Part shown: in pieces, positions 43,772 to 54,400 of the stretch
Layout of the letters: the number at the start of each line of letters is the position of its first letter
How positions within the stretch are numbered: position 1 is the stretch's first letter
Origin: Puteibacter caeruleilacunae
GTDB lineage: Bacteria > Bacteroidota > Bacteroidia > Bacteroidales > Prolixibacteraceae
NCBI GenBank assembly: GCA_005217565.1
Contig: SJCO01000003.1
Span: 1 to 64,000 of the forward strand
Reading direction: 5' to 3'
Length of the DNA: 64,000 nt
The notes under the pieces: generated by a model
Databases searched by the model: none
Seen by the model: only the letters and a program-made list of their open reading frames with translations
What the model was told of the DNA's origin: nothing
Translations under genes and position numbers: made by a program

Positions 43772-46700
43772 TTAGCTTTCCCTTTCAATATATTCTTTCG
43801 GCAATACATTAAACTCCTTCTTGAAGCATTGAGTAAAATAAGAAGGTGTATTAAAGCCAGTCATGTAAGCAATCTGTGAGATAGAATACTCTTCTTGTTT
43901 TAATAGTTCTGCAGCCTTTACTAATCGCTTATAACGAATATAATCGTTAATTCCTTTACCTGTCAATGCAAGGGTTTTGCGATATAACGTACTTGAACTT
44001 ATCAAAAGCGTTTTGGCAATCTCATCAATCGATAACTTTGTATCATCGAGCTTATCTTCAATCATTTCATTCAGACTAACCAGGAACTTCTCGTCTCGTT
44101 TTGAAAGCTTCATTTCCTTTTTCTTCACCTGTTGACCACCAGTAAACCCCTTGTGACGTGTTTCGATCAATGCCAGCAAGTTCTTCACTTGTATCTTTAG
44201 GTAGTCGATACTAAAAGGCTTCGTAATATAAACCTCAGCCCCTGTAGAGATCCCCTCAATACGCTCCTCCATTGTACTCTTAGCCGATAATAAAATCAAT
44301 GGAATGTGCGATGTATCAATATTATCTTTTAATCGCTGGCTAAATTCAATACCATCCATTTGTGGCATCATCACGTCAGAAATAATAATGGCAGGATTAT
44401 ATTTTTCAACCTGCTTTAATCCTTCCTCTCCATTTTCAGCAACAACAATTCGATAGTCGGCAGCCAAAGAATGCGATAAGAAGGTCAATAGATCCTTATT
44501 GTCATCTATTATCAGGATTGTAATACCTTTTTTATTTCCTATTTCCTCAGCAACGTCTCCCCCTTCTTCGGTATTGCTAACAGTTATTGATGGCATCCAT
44601 TGCTGAATCGACTCATAACTATTATCTAATTCAGGATTTGGAAGGAACACATGAAATGTTGTCCCTAATCCAGAAGTACTATCAACCGAAATCTCTCCAT
44701 GATGAGCATCGATAATACTCTTCACCAGCGACAGACCTATTCCTGATCCTTTCAGATGGGCATTTTTCTGCTCATCAACCTGATAAAAGCGTTCAAAAAT
44801 ATGAGGCAACTGCTCTGCCGGAATACCCATTCCTGTATCAGCAACAACCATATAAACCTGACCTTCATTTTGCGAAGCCTTAACCTTTATGGTTCCCCCT
44901 TCTGGAGTAAACTTTAGCGCATTACTCAAAAGGTTATAGATAACAGTTTCAATCTTTTCTGCATCAAACACAAATTCAGCGACTGATTTATCAATATCCA
45001 CAACCAACTCTACCCCTTTCTTGCGGGCAGGCTCATCAAATATATTGCATTGCTCTCTTAAGAAGTTGGCGAAGTCATACTGCTTCAAATTCAATAAGAG
45101 TCCCTTTTGACCGGCCTTTCTAAAATCGAGGATATTATTGATCAAACGTAATAAACGCAACGAATTTCTGCGAGCAATCTGCAGCATCACCTTATTTTCT
45201 TCGTTTGTTTCCTTGTGTAAAAGGTTTTCAATAGGACCACTTAAAAGCGTCAGTGGAGTTCTAAACTCATGAGAAATATTGGTAAAGAATTGCAATTTCA
45301 TCTGATTAACTTCCTCAACCTTCTCCACCTCCATCTCACTTAGTTTAATCTTATTCATCATCAATACACGATAATGCATGAACCTGTAAATCGCATATCC
45401 GATCCCCAGCAACAACAGGATATAAAGCATATATGCCCAGGAAGATTTATACCATACTGGCAATACATGAATCTGTTGATCTATAATATTCGACCATTTT
45501 CCATCAGGATTCCATACCTGCACCTGAAAAGTATAAGCACCTGCATCGATATTATTAAATTCAGCAATCCGCTGATTGGTTATGCGCCATTGATCATTAA
45601 CACCCCTTAGGCGATATTGATACTTCAGTTTATCCATACCTCCGAAGTAGAAAGCATTATATTTTACAGAGAATGAATTTTGCTTGGCCTCAAGACTAAT
45701 CTCTTTGTAAGCATTTTTATTGGAGCTCATCAAATCCCTTTCTGCAAGGATATTCTCGTTAAAGGTATTGACCTCCATAATAACCGGCACCAGTTCAATA
45801 TCTTCATTGTCCTTTATATCCGTATTAACAATAGAGATTCCTCGTACGGAACCAAACATTAAGCGACCGTCGTTCAATAGTAGTGAGCTATTCTTTGAAA
45901 ATTGATTGGAAACTAAACCATCATTGCTAGTGAATAATCTCACCTCTGCAAGATCCTTAGAAACAACATTCAATCCCCTATTGGTAGAAATCCACATACG
46001 CCCTTGCTGATCCTCTTGCAATCCGTAAATTGCATTATTCACCAGGCCACTTTCGTTATCCAGTTTTTTCATGGTCCCATCAGCATAGTAGATCCATAGT
46101 CCGCGGTCTGCACTACCATACCAAACATTTCCTTTACTATCTTCTTTTATCACGTTAATGAACGATGTTTTACTAATCTCCATCTCATCGAGCGTGACAA
46201 AGTTCACCAATCTACTATCAGATGCATACTTTAAGATACCTTCTGTGGTAGAAATAAGGACATCTCCATTCTTTAAGTGGTAAAGATATTTTACATATGG
46301 GCCGATCAAGTTCTCATTTTCAATCAATGATACCTCTGCGTAAGTATTCTTGGTAAGCTTTAGTGTTTTTAGTCCGATATTATCTGAGCCAATCCATAGA
46401 TGATCGTCTTCATCAATAAACATTGCAGAGACATCTACTTTTTTATTTTTCCAGAGGTTATTTAGATGTACCAATTTTCGCGTTCTGGGATCAAACATAT
46501 AAAGTCCGTCGAGATAGGTTCCGATCCATATTCGACCATACTTATCGGCAATTATATCATGAATGTTTGCTTGTTCCAGTTCTTCCTTTTTAAAACGTCG
46601 AAATTTGTTTGCCTTAGTATTATAAATAACGATTCCACTTCCTTGGGTACCACACCATACATTACCTTCGCCATCCAAAGCTAATCCCCTGATGGAATTG

Positions 46701-47794
46701 TGACTAAGCTCCTGGAAAAGCATACCAGGAATAAACGACTGAAATTGATTATTCTTTTTTCTATAGATATTAATTCCACCAAAGTAAGTCCCAATCCAGA
46801 TGGAATAATCTCTGGCCTGCATAAGGTTAGTAATCGACTGATACGAAATGGTATGAGGATTCAAATTATTAGGTACAACATGTTCCATAGATCCATCTGA
46901 TCGTAACACATAAAGGCCGCGATAAGAACCGATCCAAATATGTCCATCCTGATCTTTCAGCAGATCACGCACCCCATTATGTTTAAAGTATTTTGGGAAA
47001 AACTGTCTTAGTGACCATTTTCCATTATCATATTTCAATTGATATAAACCTTGTGCGATATTACTTAAAAGAAAATGATTCGCAGCCAGTTTCACACACC
47101 CCATAAAAGTCTTGTTCTCTGCATTAGCAGCGATCTTTGCGGTAACATGAATCTCGTTGAAACTACGTTCCTCTGGTGTGTAAATTACAGGGCGAATGCC
47201 AACCATAAGAAAGTATCGTCCTCTGCCAAGGTCAAACATCCTCGAGGTAATTCTTCTTTTCTTAAGAAACTGATCAACAAACTCTATTCGAGAGAAATAA
47301 TCATACTCTGCATTATAAATGAAAATCCCTGTTGAAGTGGTGACGTATAAATCGTTAAATGAAGACTTTAGGATTCCTAGGATTTCCTCTCCAATCAGTT
47401 CATTGTATCGTTTAAAAGAGTTTTGCGACCGCTCATAGCGACAAAGTCCTCCTGATGTTCCAATCCATAGTTGATTTTGCACATCCTCATTGATGACAAG
47501 AATCTTAGAAGAGATTAATGAAGAAGAATCATTGGCTAGTGCATAATAAGTTGAATTCTCATAGCCATCGTAACAATTCAGACCATCCTCTGTACCGATC
47601 CATACCTTGCCCAGGTAATCCTGGTAGGAGCATTTTACGGTATTATTAGATAAGCCATCAGCAACTGTAAGATGAATAAAATTCATATCCACCTTTTCCA
47701 GAGCATGACTCCCATACGGAGTAATCACACCGACCAATAATAATAAGCCTAATATCAGGTATTTCACATTCCCTACAATAATCTTTCTATTCAT
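43772..47794 (-). CDS. Hybrid two-component system regulator (HTCS) of the PUL
   Basis: A 1340-residue protein from ATG 47794 (TTG 47812 would add six residues). Signal/membrane segment (YLILGLLLLVGVITPYG), periplasmic Reg_prop propeller repeats to about 690 (LGKVWIGTEDGLNCY and many similar), Y_Y_Y domain (about 705-780), membrane helix (about 788-808), HisKA with H842 (ISHEFRTPLTLL), HATPase_c, receiver with D1140 (IIISDVMMPQMDG) and C-terminal AraC-type HTH (about 1240-1338). HTCS proteins bind an oligosaccharide in the periplasm and activate the matching PUL. It is divergent from the lyase/sulfatase operon only in part: all lie on the minus strand, each with its own promoter. Confidence 0.95.
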   Translation of the reverse strand: MNRKIIVGNVKYLILGLLLLVGVITPYGSHALEKVDMNFIHLTVADGLSNNTVKCSYQDYLGKVWIGTEDGLNCYDGYENSTYYALANDSSSLISSKILVINEDVQNQLWIGTSGGLCRYERSQNSFKRYNELIGEEILGILKSSFNDLYVTTSTGIFIYNAEYDYFSRIEFVDQFLKKRRITSRMFDLGRGRYFLMVGIRPVIYTPEERSFNEIHVTAKIAANAENKTFMGCVKLAANHFLLSNIAQGLYQLKYDNGKWSLRQFFPKYFKHNGVRDLLKDQDGHIWIGSYRGLYVLRSDGSMEHVVPNNLNPHTISYQSITNLMQARDYSIWIGTYFGGINIYRKKNNQFQSFIPGMLFQELSHNSIRGLALDGEGNVWCGTQGSGIVIYNTKANKFRRFKKEELEQANIHDIIADKYGRIWIGTYLDGLYMFDPRTRKLVHLNNLWKNKKVDVSAMFIDEDDHLWIGSDNIGLKTLKLTKNTYAEVSLIENENLIGPYVKYLYHLKNGDVLISTTEGILKYASDSRLVNFVTLDEMEISKTSFINVIKEDSKGNVWYGSADRGLWIYYADGTMKKLDNESGLVNNAIYGLQEDQQGRMWISTNRGLNVVSKDLAEVRLFTSNDGLVSNQFSKNSSLLLNDGRLMFGSVRGISIVNTDIKDNEDIELVPVIMEVNTFNENILAERDLMSSNKNAYKEISLEAKQNSFSVKYNAFYFGGMDKLKYQYRLRGVNDQWRITNQRIAEFNNIDAGAYTFQVQVWNPDGKWSNIIDQQIHVLPVWYKSSWAYMLYILLLLGIGYAIYRFMHYRVLMMNKIKLSEMEVEKVEEVNQMKLQFFTNISHEFRTPLTLLSGPIENLLHKETNEENKVMLQIARRNSLRLLRLINNILDFRKAGQKGLLLNLKQYDFANFLREQCNIFDEPARKKGVELVVDIDKSVAEFVFDAEKIETVIYNLLSNALKFTPEGGTIKVKASQNEGQVYMVVADTGMGIPAEQLPHIFERFYQVDEQKNAHLKGSGIGLSLVKSIIDAHHGEISVDSTSGLGTTFHVFLPNPELDNSYESIQQWMPSITVSNTEEGGDVAEEIGNKKGITILIIDDNKDLLTFLSHSLAADYRIVVAENGEEGLKQVEKYNPAIIISDVMMPQMDGIEFSQRLKDNIDTSHIPLILLSAKSTMEERIEGISTGAEVYITKPFSIDYLKIQVKNLLALIETRHKGFTGGQQVKKKEMKLSKRDEKFLVSLNEMIEDKLDDTKLSIDEIAKTLLISSSTLYRKTLALTGKGINDYIRYKRLVKAAELLKQEEYSISQIAYMTGFNTPSYFTQCFKKEFNVLPKEYIERES

Positions 47795-47834
47795 ATCCCC
47801 TGTTATCTTCAACCTCGGTTTCTTATTAGTTTTC

Positions 47835-47865
47835 CAAAATTAAAGATACGAACTTTTATTGCAAA
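47835..47865 (-). promoter_or_regulatory. Promoter of the HTCS gene
   Basis: On the minus strand TTTG (47862-47865), a 19-base spacer and TAATTTTG (47835-47842) match the consensus well; the start codon is about 40 bp further. Confidence 0.6.
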
Positions 47866-47885
47866 TGTTTGCCGTAAAAAGACTC

Positions 47886-48100
47886 GCCGGCGTCCTGCCG
47901 GACAGGTTCTCATTTTTGGCTTGACCCAAAAACGAGACAAAAAGGTCAAGGCTGCCTGAAAAAAGTAATCGATTTATTGCTATTGCTAAGTGCAACTGGG
48001 TGATCTTCTCACTGCGTTCGAAGCTTCCCAGTTTTACTAAGCAACCGCTGCTAAATCAATCACTTTTTTCAGGAGGCCGATTCGGATGCGAGGGCCGGTG
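47886..48100 (-). repeat. Composite long-inverted-repeat element, copy C
   Basis: Opposite orientation to copy A. Inverted repeat from GGCTGCCTGAAAAAAG (47951) to CTTTTTTCAGGAGGCC (48063-48078), with nested arms CTGGG and CCCAG around AAGCTTCGAACGCAG. It ends with GTCCTGCCGGACAGG at about 47892-47906. The remaining bases of the 405-bp gap (48101-48199) are pyrimidine-rich spacer like that at 43.6 and 54.7 kb. Confidence 0.8.
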
Positions 48101-48199
48101 TTACGTTTTCCCTTAGTTCCAAGCACTCTGCTCTATGTATAATCCATCGCACACTAACCACTACCTTCTTACCTTTCTACCTTCCGACCGTTTTTCCTT

Positions 48200-49690
48200 T
48201 TAATGTCCTCCTTGAACTTTGATGCCTGCAGCCTTTAACTCTGCATCCATATATTTGTTGGCATTAATCTTGGTATACTTCGTTAGTGGTGCATAATCCT
48301 TAGGAAGCATGCGTTTGAAACGCTTTATCTCTTTGGCAAACTTTGGATTGTTGGCCTGATTATCCCACTCATTTGGATCATTCTTACGATCGTAAAACTC
48401 CATCGATCCATCTTTATACTGGATGAAATGATAATCGCCATGATATAGCGAAACATTCTTAAAGCCATACATCGTCATGGCAGGATACCTCCAATCTGCA
48501 TCAGGAGAATCAATCAACTGTTCCAAATTATGTCCCTCATTATCCTTATTTGCAGGCAATCCACAAAGAGCCGTTAGCGTAGGATAAATATCAATCAACT
48601 GTACTGCTTCATCGCACGAAGTTTTAGCCTCAATGCCTGGCCCTGCAAAGATTAAAGGCACATGAGTAGCTCTATTCCACAATGAATGCTTACAGGTTCG
48701 GTTCTTTTCTCCCAGGTGATAACCATGATCCGACCACAATACAATAATGGTATTATCAGCATATTCACTATTTTCCATAGCATCAAGCACTTTTCCTACC
48801 TGATGATCAACAAACGCCATACATGCCATATAAGCCTGCACCATCGATTTCCATTTATTCTCTTTGATCAACCATTCAGTCTTCGGCATTGAAGGCATAT
48901 CATGCAACTGCTTCGAAATTTCAGGGATATCATCCATATCGTCCTTTTTGTAAGGAGGAGTCTGTATATCTTCTAATGGAAACATATCGAACCATTTCTG
49001 AGGAACATGCCATGGTACGTGAGGACGAATAAAACCAACAGCCATAAAGAAAGGCTGATCATGTTTCTCGCCCAACTTATTAACAGCCCAATCAGCAATC
49101 TTATAATCCGACATTTCCTCTTCAGGAAGATCGATTGGCGACCAGTCGGTTGCTGTATTTCTCGTCTTACTAAACCATTTCGGATTGTAGTTTACCCTCT
49201 CCTTAGGTTTAGGTCCGAAGCCCATTTTAGGAAATACTCCTCCATATTCCTGGTAGATCTTCAATGCATCGCCATTGTGCATTAATTTTCCAACACCCAT
49301 AGTCTTGTAACCATATTCTTCAAAATAATCAGGCATAAAAACTGCATCTGCAGTGCGCTTATTCGCCTTTCTGATATCCTTATCAGACGACTGGTAATAA
49401 AGTCCAGTATTGGCAGGTTGCAAACTCATATAAATGGCAGCTCTTGAAGGTGCACAGATAGGAGCCTGACAATGGGCATTTTTAAAAATGATCCCCTTAG
49501 CAGCTAATCGATCAATATTGGGAGTTTTGATGTTAGGGAAATTCCCCAAACATCCCGACCAGTCGTTCAGGTCATCAATAGAGATCATCAATACGTTTGG
49601 TTTTTGCTGTTTCGAAGGTGCAGCATAAGCATTTCCTCCAACAGCCGCCCCCATAAGGGCCAGACACAAAGTCTTATTAATATGATTCAT
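48200..49690 (-). CDS. Sulfatase, iduronate-2-sulfatase-like (Sec-exported)
   Basis: A 496-residue protein with signal peptide (LCLALMGAAVGGNAYAA). The formylglycine motif CAPSR has its Cys at residue 79 (PICAPSRAAIYM); the metal ligands D39/D40 lie in ISIDDLNDWSG, and a second metal site is in VLWSDHGYHLGEKNRTCKHSLW. The overall pattern follows human iduronate-2-sulfatase and the S1_7-like group, so a uronic acid 2-O-sulfate is a reasonable target, though this cannot be settled from sequence. The Cys must be oxidised by an anaerobic sulfatase-maturing enzyme encoded elsewhere. It lies 18 bp downstream of the second sulfatase gene, so they are co-transcribed. Confidence 0.9.
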   Translation of the reverse strand: MNHINKTLCLALMGAAVGGNAYAAPSKQQKPNVLMISIDDLNDWSGCLGNFPNIKTPNIDRLAAKGIIFKNAHCQAPICAPSRAAIYMSLQPANTGLYYQSSDKDIRKANKRTADAVFMPDYFEEYGYKTMGVGKLMHNGDALKIYQEYGGVFPKMGFGPKPKERVNYNPKWFSKTRNTATDWSPIDLPEEEMSDYKIADWAVNKLGEKHDQPFFMAVGFIRPHVPWHVPQKWFDMFPLEDIQTPPYKKDDMDDIPEISKQLHDMPSMPKTEWLIKENKWKSMVQAYMACMAFVDHQVGKVLDAMENSEYADNTIIVLWSDHGYHLGEKNRTCKHSLWNRATHVPLIFAGPGIEAKTSCDEAVQLIDIYPTLTALCGLPANKDNEGHNLEQLIDSPDADWRYPAMTMYGFKNVSLYHGDYHFIQYKDGSMEFYDRKNDPNEWDNQANNPKFAKEIKRFKRMLPKDYAPLTKYTKINANKYMDAELKAAGIKVQGGH

Positions 49691-49708
49691 TTTTGTAGAT
49701 TTTTATCT

Positions 49709-51346
49709 TTATCCCTTTTTATCCTGGATTTTACCGCGTACATATTCTTTGATATCCATACCGGTATTGTAGTCACGCATACGAGGCTGGTAACCATCAT
49801 CCTTACGTGAGCGAGTCTGGGTAGTATACTCCCATGTCTGCTCAAATCCTTTGTTCCAATGACGATCTTCCCAGTACACGCCGCGGAAATTATCACGCGT
49901 ATCACCCATACGATCAAGAATCTTACGATGAAGCTTTTTACGAACATCAGCAAGACTTTCATAATTGATCAAGTTATTCACCTCATGTGGATCATTCTTC
50001 ATATCATACAGCTCATCGGTCGACATCATGTTAATGCTCAATTTATAGCGACCATCATATACTGCACGCAAAGGTTGGAATGCTCCAAATCCATCATGGT
50101 TAGTCTCAAATCGTCCAAATTCCATAAAGATCTCATCCTGGCACTTTTCATCAGGATTATAGAGCGTTTTCAATGCACTACCTGCATGCATAAAATCAGG
50201 TATATCCAATCCTGCAGCATCAAGAATAGTAGGAACCACATTAAGATGCGACATTAATTGATCAGATACTTTACCCGCAGGCACGTGATCTTTCCAGCGA
50301 ACAATAAAAGGAATACGAGCTACATCATCATAGATTGCAGGTCCCTTCTTTTTCAGACTATGAGCTTCAAGGAAATCACCATGATCTGAAGTATAGATAA
50401 TTAATGCATCAGGACACACCTTATCAATCTTTTCAACAATACGACCAATCTCGTAATCGATATATGAGTTCACCCCAAAGAAGTAAGGATGAGTTATCGG
50501 TTTTTTATTTTTATCCTCGAACTGACGTCCTTCAGCCCACAACTGCTGATAATGAGGTTTATTTTTCAAACTATCGAAATGCGCTGGAGTCTTAGGCCAC
50601 TCATAATCTTTATACATGCTTGCATAAGGCTCTGGGCATAAGAAAGGGTGATGTGGTTCATCGAACGAAGCCACAATCATAAAGTCCTCATCACCATGAT
50701 TATCAAGAAACTTTATGGCACGATCAGCAACACGATGTCCAAAAGTAAACGTCTCATCAACATCCTGTTCATTGCTCTCAGGCATACGAGATTTCAGTTT
50801 CTCTTCATCTGATAATTCATCTAGATACATGCGCATATCATACCAATACTCGGGATTCCATCCATCAGGACACATACCGTTACCGAAGTAATCAGTGCCA
50901 TCCAGGTGCCATTTACCCATATAAGCAGTATGAAATCCGTTATCAGACAGACGCTGTCCGATGGTCTTAATATTATCAGCCAATCCCATGTTATTTCCCC
51001 AAACACCATTGGTTGATGGATATGTTCCGGTAAATATTGACGATCTCGCTGGTCCGCATACCGGAGACACAGAATAGGCCTGATCAAAGCGAGTTCCTTC
51101 TTCTGCCAGTTTATCCAGGAAAGGAGTCTTCATCGCCTTCTTCACGCTTCCTAGCATATCGTAGCGCTGACTATCAGTCATGATAAAAACGATCTTCCTT
51201 GCCTTTGCATTCTTAGGAACCTTCCCCTTAATTTGATACTTTGATTCCTTTGCTTTTGTCCCCATTGACGTCAAAGCAACACCTGCTGTACCAGCTCCCA
51301 GTGTCTTTATAAATGACCGACGTCCACTGTCCTTAAGATTATTCAT
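49709..51346 (-). CDS. Sulfatase with twin-arginine signal
   Basis: A 545-residue protein. The N-terminus GRRSFIKTLGAGTAGVALTS has a Tat-type RRxFxK motif at residues 9-14. The formylglycine motif is CGPAR with Cys97 (PVCGPARSSIFTG); metal ligands include D58 in IMTDSQRYDML and the segment YTSDHGDFLEAH. This CxPAR type is found in several S1 subfamilies that act on amino-sugar sulfates, so a GalNAc 4-O- or 6-O-sulfate is a plausible but unproven target. Tat export would carry the protein folded and already matured in the cytoplasm. It is third in the lyase-sulfatase run. Confidence 0.88.
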   Translation of the reverse strand: MNNLKDSGRRSFIKTLGAGTAGVALTSMGTKAKESKYQIKGKVPKNAKARKIVFIMTDSQRYDMLGSVKKAMKTPFLDKLAEEGTRFDQAYSVSPVCGPARSSIFTGTYPSTNGVWGNNMGLADNIKTIGQRLSDNGFHTAYMGKWHLDGTDYFGNGMCPDGWNPEYWYDMRMYLDELSDEEKLKSRMPESNEQDVDETFTFGHRVADRAIKFLDNHGDEDFMIVASFDEPHHPFLCPEPYASMYKDYEWPKTPAHFDSLKNKPHYQQLWAEGRQFEDKNKKPITHPYFFGVNSYIDYEIGRIVEKIDKVCPDALIIYTSDHGDFLEAHSLKKKGPAIYDDVARIPFIVRWKDHVPAGKVSDQLMSHLNVVPTILDAAGLDIPDFMHAGSALKTLYNPDEKCQDEIFMEFGRFETNHDGFGAFQPLRAVYDGRYKLSINMMSTDELYDMKNDPHEVNNLINYESLADVRKKLHRKILDRMGDTRDNFRGVYWEDRHWNKGFEQTWEYTTQTRSRKDDGYQPRMRDYNTGMDIKEYVRGKIQDKKG

Positions 51347-51440
51347 GATTCAAAGATTTCAATGATTATTATATTCAAAGATTATTAGACTTCTAGACTA
51401 TTAGACTTTTAACCATTAGACTACAAGAAATCGGGATAAT

Positions 51441-54400
51441 CTATTTTCTCGTTTTATTTAATTTCACCTCAACCGGCTGTCCGTGAATACATTCAAAAGA
51501 TAAAACTGTTGAACGCTTATTCGAACTTACCACCTTACAACCACTAGCCGCATCAACCGACCAGTTTCCTTTTAGCGTAACCTCAACCTGAACGGCAACA
51601 CTTCCTTTATTGTCGTATGGTTTTGCACTTGCCAGATTAACACTTGGAGAACACACCGACATCACCACTGCATTATCATTTAACTTCTTCTTCATGATCA
51701 AAGCTTCATGATTCACACGCTCAATCAACTCATCATTCACCTTACCCGCTTCAAACAATACCAAACCAGTGATACCTGTGGTCATATCTGTCACAATATG
51801 CGCGTTATAGTCTTTCTGTACCACCTTATATAGTGGATCCTTCGACAACATTGCACGCTGAAAAGCATCCATCTTATTGGCTGTTGAATTCACCTGAATG
51901 GCATATTCATATTCACCATTCTTTGGTGCATTACCATGATTCAACCAGGCAACAGCAAAATTACCATGAGTCACACGCTCCGACTTATTATGACGTGATT
52001 CCTGTTGCTGAATCGCAACCTGTAAATCCTGTCCTTTAGGGATATAATAGCCATTGCCCTTATTGTCCAAAAGAACATGTGTATCATCGTTTGTTGGTGC
52101 CTCTTTGAATAAGCCATTCTTCGAAGATCCATCAATCTCAACTGCTTGATCAGTCTTCTCTACATTCAGCTGGAACAATGTTGTTTCCGTTGGATAATCC
52201 TTATTAGAATTCTCAATATTACTACCAAGACAGATGATACGATCATCAAAACAAAATACCGATTTACGAGCACGATGATCTGGTGTAAAATTCTTCAATT
52301 TCTCCTTCTCATGTAGCTTCATACCAAAGATTCCGTTCTTTTTCTCCAACGAAGAACTACCACAAAAAGTCTCATCTGATCGAGACATCAAGGAGTTTAT
52401 TGGGCACTTTAGTTTATCTAATGGAAGGTGAATTGAAGTAGCTCCAGGAAATCTATTCCAATCCCAGCCATCCTGATCAAATCCACTACTCTTACCATTC
52501 ACTGGCTCTCCTGAATTATTGATCTGAACAGTACCATAGCTCATGTAGCGTCCCCAACGATTATCATGTGTATAGATCTCACCCGACCATACATATTTGT
52601 TATAACCTTTTACACTTACCAACCAATCGGCTCTTCGATGCAAACCAAGACAACCATAATTTACGACCTCAAATCCTTGAGGATCATTTTCAGGTTTTAT
52701 TCCTTTCGCTGCAAACTCCTGATACATTCTTTCATAAGGCTGAGCCAATCGCATATATGCAGCAGCCATTGCTTCATTCACCTCACTATTCCCATCTCCA
52801 GCTTTTGCAGTGTATCCCATGGCATCAATTACACCCTGACTAATTTTACCAGCAAATACTTGTCGCCCCGACAGACCAATAGGCCAATCATACTTCTGCG
52901 AATAACTTCGGATAAGAAACAATGATTGTCGCAAATTCTTTCGTGCTGTAGTTCCAATTTCAAAAGGCGTATGAGACAAGCTATATACCACAGGACCTAC
53001 ACCGAAAAGAGCGCCAGCCATGTACGCCGGATATAAACCAGCATGATGAAATAATGATCCATCAGGAGTAATTCCTCCAACCAATCCACTGGAATACTGC
53101 AATGAATTATCCAAAAAACGTGAAAGTGCCTTCAATTCACGCACTTTCTCAGGCGTATCACGCATCATCAATACACTGATTAATCGAGGCATAATCTTCG
53201 TATTCCAAAGGTCAGCCACACCTTGCAAATCGTTAACATTTTTATCAATACGATGCTCTGGTAAACCATACCAATACTGAAGCATTGTAACTGCACGTTC
53301 GAGATAACCATTCTCCTCCATCGCCTCTTTCATTAAGAAGAAAGATTCAGGAATTCCGGCAAACTGATAACCAAAATGATGTTGAGTACCTGTAGCACTT
53401 CCAAAATCATATCCCTGATCAAGAAAATGATCAAACAGATCGAAAAACATCTCTTTACTTGTGTCATCATCCGACAAGGCATATCCTTTTGCAAGACCAA
53501 GAAATACAGGTCCCAGGTTCTTTGGTTTTAAATCATTTAGCAAAGCCACATATTCATCGGCCGATACAATAGGGCGTCCCGACACCGTTCCATCCTCGGC
53601 CCTTTTAATACACAAATCGTTGAAGTGATCTTTGTAATACCAATTCTCATCCTGCGATGGCACTACACCTTTCACGATATCAAACACCCTGTCGCTAATC
53701 ACCTCCATGGCCTTCTTTTGTGCAACAGTGACTGTCCCCTCAACCGGAATATCATGTTTGTATTTAGTCTGCCAATACCACTGTCCACCCCAATGGTTAT
53801 GATTGATCTTCGGATTTATAAAAGGAAGCTGCATATCTGGTGTAGCCCGCGGACTAATTGGTTTATTGCTGAAACTAAAGCGATCGAAAAACAGATGTCC
53901 GCCGTTCCCCTTTTGAGGAGCTTTTATCTTCATGTAATTCAAAGATTCAGCTTCAGCGATCTGCTTCATATTCACAAAAGAAATCCAGCAAGCCCTCCAT
54001 CCTTTAAAGTTCAAATAATATGGAAATCTCAAAGCAGTTTTATCATCAACACCAAACTCAAAGACCAGGTAGTCATCAACAGGATTCTCATTATAGATCC
54101 ATCCCATAAATCCACCAATCTTTTGCACATCATCAGAAAGTTCATCTGATCGCTCAGCATAGAGATCCTTTTTCACCCGTTTCTCAAGCTTGAACGCCTC
54201 ATTTATCCCTTTTGGATTATCAATTCGAACAGCACTTCCCGATTTCCAGTCCCACGCTATTGATGCCTGTCCAAGTTTGTAATGTTTCGATGAAGTCTGC
54301 AGTTCTCCCCTACTAACCGACCAGTTAGCAGGAACCTCTGTCTCCAGATTCCAGTATTTATCAGTCTTCTCTGTTTTTACCTGAGCCCAGCCAAGTGAGC

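Noticed and set aside
43477-43812. 111-codon frame after the GH88 gene
   Set aside because: It spans two repeat elements and pyrimidine-rich spacer and overlaps the end of the HTCS gene on the other strand.
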